NCBI GenBank assembly: GCA_030762895.1
Contig: JAUPTC010000113.1
Location: 1 to 64,000, forward strand
From: Sophora flavescens
Lineage: Eukaryota > Streptophyta > Magnoliopsida > Fabales > Fabaceae
DNA: 64,000 nucleotides
Reading direction: 5' to 3'
Made by a program: the position numbers and the translations under genes. The notes below the pieces were generated by a model that saw nothing but the letters and a program-made list of their open reading frames with translations, was not told where the DNA came from and did no database searches. Shown piece after piece: positions 21,121-33,386 of the stretch (its first letter is position 1; each line of letters starts with the position of its first letter).

Positions 21121-21740
21121 GTCCAATCCGATACCCACATTTTTCCCCGTGCCCGCCTCCCAGGCCCACCTCTCGGGTCCGCCCGCACCCCGGCCCATGG
21201 AGTCGGTCGGTCGGAAGATGACCCAATCGAGTCACCTTTTTTATGATTTTTCAACCGAAATCAGGGATATGCAATAGTTTGACGACAAGGAACCTAGGCT
21301 ACAAATTGAATTTTGACCTGAATTTTTGCAGGCACCCTTGCTATATTATTTCCAGCTTTACCTCCAAATTTCGTTGCATTTCATTTAGGGGTTGAAGTTT
21401 TGGGCACTTGTAGCCAAAATGTGGCATACTAGCAAACTTAAACATGTGGTGGACCCTGGTTTACAGGTTTGCTTTTCCACCACGCCTTCTAAAAAGTCTA
21501 GTGGGGTCAGGGGAATGCTCTCAAGCTTGTATCACAACATTTTCCCACTGGTGCGCGGTGCATCTGCGACGTGTGCCTAGCACGGTGGTCATGCACAAGT
21601 CACGGGTGATGCAATGTAACACTTTCAACCTCGGTGCACGAGTCACTAGCCACCCAAAATGAACCTCCATCTTAGGGCACCAACACCTTCAACCGGTCAG
21701 TGCCATGTGCACCAGACCCTTGCAACCTTGGTTCCTGTCC
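21121..21740. other. Unassigned single-copy-looking stretch
   Basis: The first 90 bases are GC-rich (cccgtgcccgcctcccaggc). The rest is mixed and carries no LTR end, hairpin or convincing coding frame. It joins a diverged satellite unit to the 31-bp array. A relation to a ribosomal intergenic spacer is possible but I cannot show it. Confidence 0.4.
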
Positions 21741-22990
21741 GCATCGACCGAGCCAAGTCAGGAATCTGGTGCACCACACCGAGCCAAATCATGAATCTGG
21801 TGCACCACAACGAACCAAGTCAGGAATCTGGTGCACCAGACCGAGCCAAGTCAGGAATCTGTTGCACCCAACCGAGCCAAGTCATGAATCTGGGGCACCA
21901 CACCGAGCCAAGTCAGGAATCTGATGCACCACACCGAGCCAAGTCATGAATCTAGGGCACCACACCGAGCCAAGTCAGGAATCTGGTGCACCAGACCGAG
22001 CCAAGTCAGGAATTTGGTGCACCACACCGAGCCAAGTTAGGAATCTGGTGCACCACACCGAGCCTAACAAGGAATCTAGTGAACCACATCGACCCAAGTA
22101 AGGAATCTGGTGCACCAAACCGAGTCAAGTCAGGAATCTGGTGCACCACACCGAGTCAAGTCAGGAATTTGGTGCACCAGACCGAGTCAAGTCATGAAAC
22201 TGGTGCACCAGACCGAGCCAAGTCTGGAATCTGGTGCACCACACCGAGCCAAATCATGAATATGGTGCACCACACCGGATCAAGTCATGAATCCAGTGCT
22301 TCAGATGGAGCCAAACCAAGAATCAGGTGCACCAAACCGATGCTCTAGACCGCACCAAGTCATGAATCTGGTGCACCACACCGAGCCAAATCAGGAATAT
22401 GGTGCACTAGATCGAGCCAAGTCTCTTGTGCACCACACCGAGCCAAATCATGAATCTGGTGCACCACACCGGAACAAGTCATGAATCTGGAGCACCAGAC
22501 GGAGCCAAACCATGAATCAGGTGCACCACACCGAGCCAAGTCAGGAATCTGGTGCACCACACCGAGCCAAAACAGAAATCTGGTGCACCACACCGAGCCA
22601 AACCAGGAATCTGGTGCACCGCACCGGACCAAGTCATGAATCTGGTGCACCACACCGAGCCAAGTCATGAATCTGGTGCACCACACCGAGCCAAACCAGG
22701 AATCTGGTGCACCACACCGAGCCAAGTCAGGAATCTGGTACACCACACCAAGCCAAGTCTGGAATCTGGTGCACCACACCGAGCCAAATCATGAATCTGG
22801 TGCACCACACCGGATCAAGTCATGAATTTGGTGCACCAGACGGAGCCAAACCATGAATCAGGTGCACCAGACCGGTGCTCTAGACCGCGCCAAGTCATGA
22901 ATCTGGTGCACCACACGGAGCCAAATTAGGAATCTGGTGCACCACACCGAGCCATATCAAGAATCTAGTGCACCACATCGAGCCAAACCG
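21741..22990 (+). repeat. 31-bp GGTGCACC tandem repeat, main block, about 40 units
   Basis: Unit close to gaatctggtgcaccacaccg-agccaagtcag, period 31 (gtgcacc at 22,521, 22,552, 22,583, 22,614). Units vary at a few positions. There are no unique spacers, so this is not a CRISPR array. It is the complement of the left block at 14,600-15,000, with the inner end more extended here. Confidence 0.93.
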
Positions 22991-23185
22991 AGCCAAACCA
23001 TGAATCTGATGCACCCGGGGACCCATGCCCGATGCACCATTCCCTCGTTCCTTGGTTCCTTTCCGCACAGACCGAGCCAGATCCGACACCTGGTGCATCC
23101 GGAGACCCGTGCCCGATGCACCATTCCCTCGTTGGAAAGGATCCTCATGATGTTGTTGGTTTTTAAAAATGTTGGCTTGCGATAT
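22991..23185 (-). repeat. GC-rich lead-in and satellite stub
   Basis: Complement of 14,404-14,600. Two copies of tgcccgatgcaccattccctc flank a short unique part, then a 240-bp satellite stub follows (ggatcctcatgatgttgttgg). It ends in GATAT, the target site of the next element. Confidence 0.85.
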
Positions 23186-24008
23186 TGATATGATCCTAAC
23201 AAGGAACATATATATTTTCGGATCTATCCTTGAGTGACCAAGCAAAATTGTAGAAGAAGATGAAATACAAAATTGGATAAGATGAGAAATGGAAGGTAGG
23301 CGCCACAAATCCAAGTGGATTTGATAAGCCAATGTGAGGTTTGCCACAAGAATCTTGGATTCTTGATAAGAACAAGGGTTGGCTCAATGAAGAACCCAAG
23401 AGAGAAAACACTCTCACAATTGGAATCAATCCAAAATGAACTCAAAGTTGACATTCATCATGTAATAGGTGTGTACATATAGCATAGGGAAATAAAAACT
23501 AAAGGTCATCATAAGATGACATAAACTCCTAATAACTAGACATAACTCTCCACTAAGTGGTTATTAAAAGAACATAACTATCCTACTTAAGAAAATAATA
23601 AAAGTGGTTCCATAACTTCTAAAGGAGTTACCTAGGCATGCAAGCCAAAGGTTGCTCTCCTTTGTAAGTTCCAAAAACGTGCCAGCCACCATTCATAATG
23701 GGCCTTGCTCATTCATCAAGCTTAGTGTAGCCCAATTAACATATAACTCATTTAAGGTCCAAGAATTCGTATTAAACTTGCAGCCCATTTTCCACCATGA
23801 TAGAAGCCGAATTTGGTCAAGAGGCCTGAGATATGATTTGTAGATAATTCCATAAGCTTTCCAACGCACCAAAGAATACATCAATCTGAGATTCGTAGCT
23901 CAAGATATGACCAAATCAAGCATACGGGTTCACCACAATGAAAATAAAATTTTCATCAAAAAAATATTAATTTGGCCTCAAATTGGACATAATCCTTGGT
24001 TTGCATCA
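23186..24008 (-). repeat. A element 3' LTR (right arm)
   Basis: 823 bp, complete. The hairpin 2 stem CAAATCC/GGATTTG is kept while its loop is AAGT in plus-strand sense. Confidence 0.88.
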
Positions 24009-24064
24009 TTCCCTCCCTCTTGAAAAGAATTCGACCTCGAATTTATTGCCTTAAGGAGTCTTCT

Positions 24065-24884
24065 TTATCCTCCGGGTTCAAACACAACCATTTTGAATCC
24101 ATGGGGCACCTCTCTTGGAATTGTTTCTTCAACTTCCTTCAAAATAGAGTCATCACCTCTAGGCAAAGAGTTTGCATTAGTAGTCAAACAAGCATCGTTA
24201 CATAGAAAGATATATATAGGCTGCCTTGCCAGCATTGCTCCCTTCACCTTATTTTCTTTTATAGGAAGATTCTCAATTCTTCTTTCAACCTTTGCCTCAA
24301 TTTTTGTCTTTTTATTTTCCCCTTCAAAAAATGCAGTCTCCACCTTTTTCTCAACATCTTTTTCATTCTGTTTGTTTTCCTCCATTCCCTTTTCTTCTAC
24401 CTTTTTCTCATGGCTTTCTTTTTTTATTACTTCTCCTTCTTTGCTTTCCTCATTCACTGAACACTCTTCTTTTATTGTTTTCTCAATCTTTCTTTTTTTT
24501 CTCACTCTCTCCTTTCAAGTACATTTGATCTTCATACACTTGTTTTGGTGACAATGATCCAAGAGTAATTTTACGATTATTAAATACAAATGAGTACTTG
24601 TTGTTGTCGGCATCATATCTCGCTTGTCGTTCAATCCTCCATGGACGCCCAAGTAACAAGTGCTTCGTTTCCATGGGCACCACATCACATAAAACATCAT
24701 CTTCATATCTCCCAATCCGGAATGGCACTCGTACTTGTTTGTTCACCATCACGTCACCAAAATCACTAAACTCCGGGATGCTCCAAATGACATACGGTTG
24801 TGGATGCTCTAGAAGAGGAAGTCCCAACTTTTGCACCATGGTGGTACTAGCTAGGTTGATGTAACCCTTTCTATCAATGACCAA
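24065..24884 (-). pseudogene. A element protease-linker remnant, right arm, frameshifted
   Basis: Two overlapping open segments (24,483-24,884 and 24,065-24,505) together match the 301-aa frame at 1,566-2,471. The break is in the A-rich stretch after GESEKK. Upstream, a small deletion before VIDRKG removes part of the KDKICSL block, so the original start near 24,969 is out of frame. D-R-K-G again replaces the protease catalytic motif. The segment ends with EVPHGF then VVFEPGG and a stop. Confidence 0.7.
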
Positions 24885-25062
24885 GCTACATCAAGTCCTT
24901 CACATAGTATCTAGAATAGAAAAGATCCTCCATTTTCTTGGCATCATTTTTCTTCATTAGTGAGTCCATGAAGAACCCACTAAGAAAAATTCAAACTTCT
25001 GAAAGAAATTGAAAAAAACAAAATCATAAGTCACTCTAGGACGGATGGCTCTAGATACCAAA

Positions 25063-25883
25063 TGATATGATCCTAACAAGGAACATATATATTTTCGGAT
25101 CTATCCTTGAGTGACCAAGCAAAATTGTAGAAGAAGATGAAATACAAAATTGGATAAGATGAGAAATGGAAGGTAGGCGCCACAAATCCAAGTGGATTTG
25201 ATAAGCCAATGTGAGGTTCGCCACAAGAATCTTGGATTCTTGATAAGAACAAGGGTTGGCTCAATGAAGAACCCAAGAGAGAAAACACTCTCACAATTGG
25301 AATCAATCCAAAATGAACTCAAAGTTGACATTCATCATGTAATAGGTGTGTACATATAGCATAGGGAAATAAAAACCAAAGGTCATCATAAGATGACATA
25401 AACTCCTAATAACTAGACATAACTCTCCACTAAGTGGTTATTAAAAGAACATAACTATCCTACTTAAGAAAATAATAAAAGTGGTTCCATAACTTCTAAA
25501 GGAGTTACCTAGGCATGCAAGCCAAAGGTTGCTCTCCTTTGTAAGTTCCAAAAACGTGCCAGCCACCATTCATAATGGGCCTTGCTCATTCATCAAGCTT
25601 AGTGTAGCCCAATTAACATATAACTCATTTAAGGTCCAAGAATTCGTATTAAACTTGCAGCCCATTTTTCACCATGATAGAAGCCGAATTCGGTCAAGAG
25701 GCCTGAGATATGATTTGTAGATAATTCCATAAGCTTTCCAACGCACCAAAGAATACATCAATCGGAGATTCATAGCTCAAGATATGACCAAATCAAGCAT
25801 ACGGGTTCACCACAATGAAAATAAAATTTTCATCAAAAAATATTAATTTGGCCTCAAATTGGACATAATCCTTGGTTTGCTCA
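25063..25883 (-). repeat. A element 5' LTR (right arm)
   Basis: 821 bp. Differs from its partner LTR at only a few positions by eye, so insertion is fairly recent. Confidence 0.88.
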
Positions 25884-27605
25884 GATATTTATTAATTTTG
25901 TAAGGTACTCGATGGAGTGGAGAGGCTGTGGGTGCACGGCTCCTCGACCTTGGTTGTGAATGGACGTGGTGTTAGGTGATGCCTTCTGGGGCAGAGCCGA
26001 AGCACCAAGAGACGGGTGATCGTCCTGAAGTGGCCTTGGAGGGGTGGCAAACACCGGATCGATTGAAGGTGCATCGGAAAGGAACCTCCTGATGTTGTTG
26101 GTTTTTAAAAATGTTGGCTTTCGATATTTATCAACTTTGTAGCGTACTCGATGGGGTGGCAAGGCTGTGGGTGTGCGGCTCCTCGACCGTGGTTGTTGAT
26201 GGGGTGGTTTTAGGTGATGCCTTCCGGGGCCGAGCCGAAGCACCTAGAGACAGGCGATCGTCCTGAAGTGGCCTTGGAGGGGTGGCAAACACCGGATCAA
26301 CTGAAGGCGCATCGGAAAGGATCCTCGTGATGTTGTTGGTTATTAAAAATGTTGGCTTTCGGTATTTATCAATTTTGTGGGATACTCAATGGTGTGGTGA
26401 GGCTGTGGGTGTGTGCCACCTCGACCTTGGCTGTGGATGGACGTGGTGTTAGGGGATGCTTTCCGGGGCGGAGCCGAAGCAACAAGAGACGCATGATCGT
26501 CCTGAAATGGCCATGGAGGGGTGGCAAACACCGGATCGACTGAAGGTGCATCGGAAAGGATCCTCGTGATGTTGTTGGTTATTAAAAATGTTGGTTTTCG
26601 GTATTTATCAATTTTGTAGGATACTCGATGGTGTGGTGAGGCTGTGGGTGTGTGGCACCTCGACCTTGGCTGTGGATGGACGTGGTGTTAGGGGATGCCT
26701 TCCGGGGCGGAGCCGAAGCATCAAGAGACGCATGTTCGCCCTGAAGTGGCCTTGGAGGGGTGGCAAACACCGGATCGATTGAAGGCACATCGGAAAGGAT
26801 CCTCCTGATGTTGTTGGTTTTTAAAAATGTTGGCTTTCAATATTTATCAATTTTGTAGGGTACTCGATGGTGTGGTGAGGCTGTGGGTGTGTGGCACCTC
26901 GACCTTGGCTGTGGACGGACATGGTGTTGGTTGATGCCTTCCAGGTCGGAGCCGAAGAACCCAGAGACGGGTTATAGCCTTGAAGTGGCCTTGGAAGGGG
27001 TGGGAAACACCAGATCGGCCGAAGGCATATCAAAAAGGATCCTCGTGATGTTGTTGGTTTTTAAAAATGTTGGCTTTCGATATTTATCAATTTTGTATGG
27101 TATTCGATGGAGTGGCGTGGCTGTGGGTGCGCGGCTCCTCGACCTTGGTTGTGGATGGACGTGGTGTTAGGTGATGCCTTCCGGGGCGGAGCCGAAGCAC
27201 CAAGAGATGGGTAATCGTCCTGAAGTGTCCTTGGAGGGGTGTCAAACACTGGATCGACTGAAGGCGCATCGAAAAGGATCCTCGTGACGTTGTTGGTTTT
27301 TAAAAATGTAGGCTTTCGATATTTATCAATTTTGTAGGGTACTCGATGGGGTGGCGAGGCTGTGGGTGTGCAGCTCCTCGACCGTGGTTGTTGATGGACA
27401 TGGTTTTAGGTGATGCCTTTCAGGGCTGAGCCGAAGCACCAAGAGACGGGTGATCGTCCTGAAGTGACCTTGGAGGGGTGGCAAACACCGGATCAACTGA
27501 AGGCGCATCGGAAAGGATCCTCGTGACGTTGTTGGTTTTTAAAAATGTTGGCTTTCGATTTTTATCAATTTTGTTGGGTACTCGATGGGGTGGTGAGGCT
27601 TAAAT
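25884..27605 (-). repeat. 240-bp satellite array, inner right block, about 7 units
   Basis: Complement of 12,930-14,410. Same variant units (ccttggaggggtggc in plus sense). It ends at ggtgaggcttaaatg, where the copia fragment begins. Confidence 0.93.
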
Positions 27606-28785
27606 GATTTTCTTAAAAGAAGAATTTAATTTAATGAGTCTTATAGATTCTTCATGAAGTTCATCATAAGCATTTTGTAAACCATCATCGGAAGAAAAAG
27701 ATTCAAATTAATCATCGGTTACCTCATCTTCCTCATGGTGGCTTGCCATTAGACATAGGTTAGCAACTTCATCATCATCGGAGCTATCGGATGAGTTGAG
27801 GTCGTTATCGTCCCAAGCTATTAATGCCTTTTTGCCTTACTTGTCCTTTTTAGTCCTCTTCTCATATTTGTCCCCATTCTTTTGCAATTGAGGACATTCC
27901 GTTTTCATGTGCCCTTTCTTTCCACATTCATAGCAATTTATTGTTGAAGTGTCATTCTCCCTTTTGAAGTTCTTCTTATTCCGGTTGAATGACCTTCTAC
28001 CTCCACCTCTTTTGTTGATGAATTTACTAAACTTTTTCACAAAGAGGCTAAGGTCATCATCGCTTGAATCCGAGTCTTCCGATTCGTCACTTTTATCACT
28101 TTCTTCTTTCCTTGCTTTTGAAGATGTGGAGATTAGGGCTAAGCTCTTCTTCTTTTTGTCTCCTTCCTCATGCTCAGTGAGACGATTCATTTCCAATTCG
28201 TGCTCTTGGAGCTTTCCAAATAATGTGGCTAAGGACATTGAAGCCAAATTCCTTGATTTTGCGATAGCCGTAACCTTCGGCTGCCAATTCATGCTTAAAC
28301 ATCTCAAAACTTTGTTAACTAAGTCTTCATTTGGAAAAGTTTTTTCTAATGTTGCTAGATGATTAACTATATGCGTGAAGCGTTTTTACATATCTTGTAT
28401 TGATTCTCCTGGAATCATACAAAAAAGCTCATATTCATGAGTCAAGGTGTTAACTCGAGCTCGCTTCACTTCACTAGTACCCTCATGGGTAACTTGCAGA
28501 TTATTCCACATTTCTTGTGCGGATCTACAATTACACACTCTAAAGAATTCATCTTGTCCTATAGCAGCAGATATGATACTTTTACCTCTCCAATCTAGTT
28601 GTACTCTCTTTTTCTCATCACCAGTCCATCTATCTCTAGGCTTTACTCTTTCCTTTCCATACATCTAGATCATGGGAACATATAAAGATTCTCATACGTT
28701 CTTTCCAATACGAATAACCTTCACTATTAAAAACTGGGGCCTTATTGTATGACCCATCCATTTGATAAAAACCATTAGAGGCCAT
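27606..28785 (-). pseudogene. Copia gag, right arm, broken
   Basis: Open segments 28,386-28,664 and 27,837-28,307 carry the UBN2-like core and the knuckle CYECGKKGHMKTEC. The TAA after SIQDM and the TAG after KKDK are the same as in the left-arm copy. Two residue differences from the left copy are visible in the 156-residue segment (A to T in MSLAALFGK, K to N in FIKKRGGG). Shared stops show gag was dead before the arms arose. Confidence 0.85.
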
Positions 28786-28842
28786 GGATCCTCTTTAAAG
28801 TCAATTAAGCTTGTCCTAAATAGTTCAAGCTCTGGTACCACT

Positions 28843-30187
28843 TGTTGGCCCAAGTGGCATCTAACAAGCGTTGGAATCCTAGAGGGAGGGGGGGTTGAAT
28901 AGGATTCAAAAGATTTTCGCAAAATTTTCAAAAACTTTTGTTGTATGAAGGTATAACGTATTTAACAAGAGTGCGTAGTGAATCTTTAGATGACGTGAAC
29001 GTAATTGAAATGATGATTCAACAAGATTGTTTCAAATGCAATTCAATTCTTTATCAATTAAACCCTAATATGTAATGCAAATGAAATTAAAGAGAGAAGG
29101 GTTAAGGAGAATTGCAAACCGATATTTTTACTAGTTCAATCACAATTTCTTGTGATCTACATCCAGTCTCACACCCACCGGTATGAGTGTTCCTTCACTA
29201 ATCAGGATCTTGAGTACAACGTTCAAGAAATTTTACAACAGAGATACCCCACTCTGCAACCTACACACAACCAGGGATTCCACACCCTGAATCCAACCCA
29301 GAAGAAGATCCCTCACTTCTTCCAAACCAAGAACGTCAAAAACAAGAGAGTAGAAGAGGTTTGAATCACTCTTGAAAGTGAGAAATTACAACTTGAAGCT
29401 CTAATGATCACAATGAAAGATTGAGAGAATGAGACGCAAGGATCTTGTGAGATTTCGTGTTATTTTGAGTTTGTGAAATGATAGCTAACGATTATGAACG
29501 AAAGAGATGAATAGATCTATTTATTAGGGGAGTTTGTTATGTTAAAAAAACAGATCTGACAGCTGTGAATCGATTCACAGACCCCTTGAATCGATTCACA
29601 GAAAGCTGAAACACCATGAATCATGAATCTATTCATAGAGACTGATACATCGTGAATCTATTCATGAATCTATTCACAGAGACAAACATCTGGAATCCAT
29701 TCATGAATCTATTCAGAGACTGAAACATCTTGAATCCATTCATGAATCTATTCACAGAGAATAAAATGCTTTGAATCTATTCATACTAATCAGTGAATCT
29801 ATTCACAACATATTTACACTAAGTTTTCAATCATCTTATTTGTAAATCTATTAATTTAAACTTAGATTTTCAACATGAAACTCATCTAATGATCAAGTAT
29901 TATATATTCATGCATTAAGTAAAGATTTAAAACATTTCAATATGATGAATGCATGAATTCAACTTGATTATGTTAACCTATGTTGATTTTAATTTCATTT
30001 TATTTGCGTCTCATTCAAACATCTTATATCATCTTACAAAGGTACTAATAAAAACATAAACCTTTAAGAACTACCCTTTGTAGATCTAAGTCTTCAAAAC
30101 TGGATATAGTTGACATGTTGTCCTTTGTCATCTTCAAAATTTTGTACTTTAAATATCCAAGTCATGCTTGGGGAATGAGTTCATTCA
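28843..30187 (-). repeat. Copia LTR, right arm
   Basis: About 1,345 bp, matching 10,342-11,687 including the GAATC/GATTC subrepeats at about 29,560-29,810. Confidence 0.7.
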
Positions 30188-33100
30188 CAGTGGATGGACG
30201 TGGTATTAGGTGATGCCTTCCGGGGCGGATCCGAAGCACCAAGAGACGGGTGATCATCCTGAAGTGACCTTGGAAGGGGTGGCAAACACCAGATCGGTGG
30301 AAGGTGCATCGGAAAGGATCCTCGCGATGTTGTTGGTTTTTAAAAATGTTGGCTTTCGATATTTATCAATTTTTGGGGGTACTCGATGGTGTGGCGAGGC
30401 TGAGGGTACGTGGCTCCTCGACCTTGGTTGTGGATGGACGTGGTGTTAGGTGATGCCTTCCGGGGCGGAGTCGAAGCACCAAGAGACAATCGTCCTGAAG
30501 TGGCCTTGGAAGGGGTGGCAAACACCAGATCGGCAGAAGGCGCATCGGAAAGGATCCTTGCGATCTTGTTTGTTTTTAAAATGTTGGCTTTCAATATTTA
30601 TCAATTTCGTGGGGATGCCGTGGCTAGGTCAGGGTGAGGCTCCTCGACCTTGGTGGTGGATGGATGTGGTGATAGGTGATGCCTTCAAGGGGCGAGCCAA
30701 GAACCAAGACACAGTGATCGTCTCAAGTGGCCTTGGAAGGGGTGGCAAACACCAGATCGGCCGAAGGCGCATCAGAAAGGTTCCTTGCGATGTTGATGGT
30801 TTTTAAAAATGTTGGCTTTCAATATTTATCAATTTCGTGGGGTACTCGATGGTGTGGCGAGGTTGCGGTCTGCGCCTCCTCGACCTTGGTTTTGGAAGGA
30901 CGTAGTGTCCGGTGATGCCTTCCGGGGCGGAGCCGAAGCACTAAGAGACGGGTGATCATCCTAAGGTGACCTTGTAAGGGGTGGGAAACACAAAATCTGT
31001 TGAAGGCGCATCGGAAAGGATCCTCGCGATGTTGTTGGCTTTTAAAAATGTTGGCTTTCGATATTTATCAATTTTTTGGGGTACTTGATGGTGTGGCGAG
31101 GCTGTGGGTGCGTGGCTCCTCAACCTTGGTTATGGATGGACGTGGTGTTAGGTGATGCCTTCCGGGGCGGAGCCGAAGCACTAAGAGACGGGTGATCGTC
31201 CTGAAGTGGCCTTGGAAGGGGTGGCAAACACCAGATCTGCTGAAGGCGCATCGGAAAAGATCCTCGTGATGTTGATGGTTTTTAAAAATGTTGGCTTTCA
31301 ATATTTATCAATTTCGTTGGGTACTCGATGGTGTGGAGAGGCTGCAGTTCCGCGACTTCTCGACCTTTTATGTGGAAGGACGTGGTGTTAGGTGATGCCT
31401 TCCGAGGCAGAGCCGAAGCACCAAGAGATGGGTGATCATCCTGAAATGACCTTGGAAGTGGTGGAAAACACTGGATCGACTGCAGACGCATCAGAAAGGA
31501 TCATTGTGATGTTGTTGGTTTAAAAAAATGTTGGCTCTCGATATTTATCAATTTCCTGTGGTACTCGATGGTGTGGAGAGGCTGCGGGTGCACGGCTCCT
31601 CGACCTTTTCTGTGGATGGACGTGGTGTTAGGTGATGCCTTCCGGGGCGGAGACGAAGGGCCAAGAGACAGGTGATCATCCTGAAGTGGCCTTGGAAGTG
31701 GTGGCAAACACCGGATCGACTGCAGGCACATCGAAAAGGATCCTAGTGATGTTGTTGGTTTTTAAAAATGTTGGCGTTCGATATTTATCAATTTCGTGGG
31801 GGTACTCGATGGTGTGTTGAGAATGTGGGTGCGCGGCTCCTCGACCTTGTTTGTGGATGGACGTGGTGTTAGGTGATGCCTTCCGGGGCGGAGCCGAAGT
31901 ACCAAGAGATGGGTGATCGTCCTGAAGTGGCCTTGGAAGGGGTGGCAAACACCAAATCTGCTGAAGGCGCGTCGAAAAGGATCCTCGTGATGTTGTTGGT
32001 TTTTAAAAATATTGGCTTTCGATATTTATCAATTTCATGGGGTACTCGATGGTGTGGTGAAGCTGTGGGTGCACGGCTCCTCGACCTTGGCTGTGGATGG
32101 ATGTGGTATTAGGTGATGCCTTCCGGGGCGGAGCAGAAGCACCAAGAGACGGGTGATCATCCTGAAATGGACTTGGAAGGGGTGGCAAACATCAGATCGA
32201 CGGAAGGCACATCGGAAAGGATCCTCGTGATGTTGTTGGTTTTTAAAAATGTTGACTTTCATTATTTATCAATTTTATGGGGTACTCGATGGTGTGGCTA
32301 GGCTGCCGGTGTGCAGCTCCTCGACCTTGGTGGTGGATGGACATGGTGTTAGGTGTTGCCTTCCGGGGCGGAGCCGAAGCACCAAGAGACAGGTGATTGT
32401 CCTAAAGTGGCCTTGGAAGGGGTGGCAAACACCAGATCGGCTGAAGGCGCATCAGGAAGGTTCCTTGCGATGTTGATGGTTTTTAAAAATGTTGGCTTTC
32501 GATATTTATCTATATTGTGGGGTACTCGATGGTGTGGCGAGACTGTGGGTGCGCGGCTCCTCGACCTTGGCTGTGGAAGGACGTGGTATTAGGTGATGCC
32601 TTCCGGGGTGGAGCCGAAGCACTAAGAGATGGGTGATCGTCCTGAAGTAGCCTTGTAAGCGGTGGGAAACACCAGATCTGCTGAAGACGCATCGGAAAGG
32701 ATCCTCATGATATTGTTGGTTTTTAAAATTGTTGCCTTTCGATATTTATAAATTTTGTGGGGTACTCGATGGTGTGGTGAGACTGTCGGTGCACGGCTCC
32801 TCAACCTTTTCTATGGATGGACGTGGTGTTAGGTGACGCCTTTTGGGGCGGAGCCGAAGCACTAAGAGACAGGTGATCGTCCGAAGTGGCATTGGAAGTG
32901 GTGGCAAATACCGAATCGTCTAAAGGCGCATCAAACAAGATCCTTACGATGTTGTTGGTTTGTAAAATGTTGGCTTTCGATAGTTATCAATTTCGTGGGG
33001 TACTCGATTGTGTGGCGAGGCTGTGGGTGCGCGGCTCATCGACCTTGGTTGTTGATGGACGTGGTATTAGGTGATGCCATCCGGGGCAGAGACGAAGCAC

Positions 33101-33386
33101 CAAGAGATGGGTGATCGTCCTGAAGTGGCCTTGGAAGTGGTGGCAAACACCGAATCGACTGAAGGCGCGACGAAAAGGATCCTCGCGATGTTGTTGGTTT
33201 TTAAAAATGTTGGCTTTCGATATTTATTAATATTGTGGGGTACTCGATGGTGTGGTGAGGCTGTGGGTACGAGGCTCCTCGACCTTGGTTGTGGATGGAC
33301 GTGGTATTAGGTGATACCTTCCGGGGCAGAGCCGAAGTACCAAGAGACAGGTGGTAGTCCTGAAGTGGCCTTGGAAGGGGTGGCAA
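30188..33386 (-). repeat. 240-bp satellite array, right arm, about 13 units
   Basis: Complement of about 6,900-10,340, unit by unit in the same order, including unit-specific variants. It is interrupted at GGCAA by the next solo LTR. Confidence 0.95.

Larger units (their letters stand above)
23186..25883 (-). mobile_element. Non-autonomous element A, right-arm copy with TSD
   Basis: Full LTR-internal-LTR element: 3' LTR 23,186-24,008, internal 24,009-25,062, 5' LTR 25,063-25,883. It is flanked by GATAT at 23,181-23,185 and 25,884-25,888. The uninterrupted satellite with the single site is at about 14,404-14,408 in the left arm. The insertion is therefore younger than the inverted duplication. 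The last LTR ends TTGCTCA rather than TTGCATCA. Confidence 0.92.
27606..30187 (-). mobile_element. Truncated Ty1/copia element inside the satellite (right arm)
   Basis: Mirror of 10,341-12,929 with the same ends: LTR 28,843-30,187, primer site complement just inside it, then gag to 27,606. There is no pol and no second LTR. Confidence 0.85.

Noticed and set aside
21121..21740. Ribosomal intergenic spacer or host gene
   Set aside because: The GC-rich start is suggestive, but I cannot identify any rDNA landmark, exon structure or protein motif. Left as unassigned.
21741..22990. CRISPR-like array of 31-bp repeats
   Set aside because: There are no unique spacers between repeats, repeats are directly adjacent and imperfect, and the context is eukaryotic. 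It is a plain tandem repeat.
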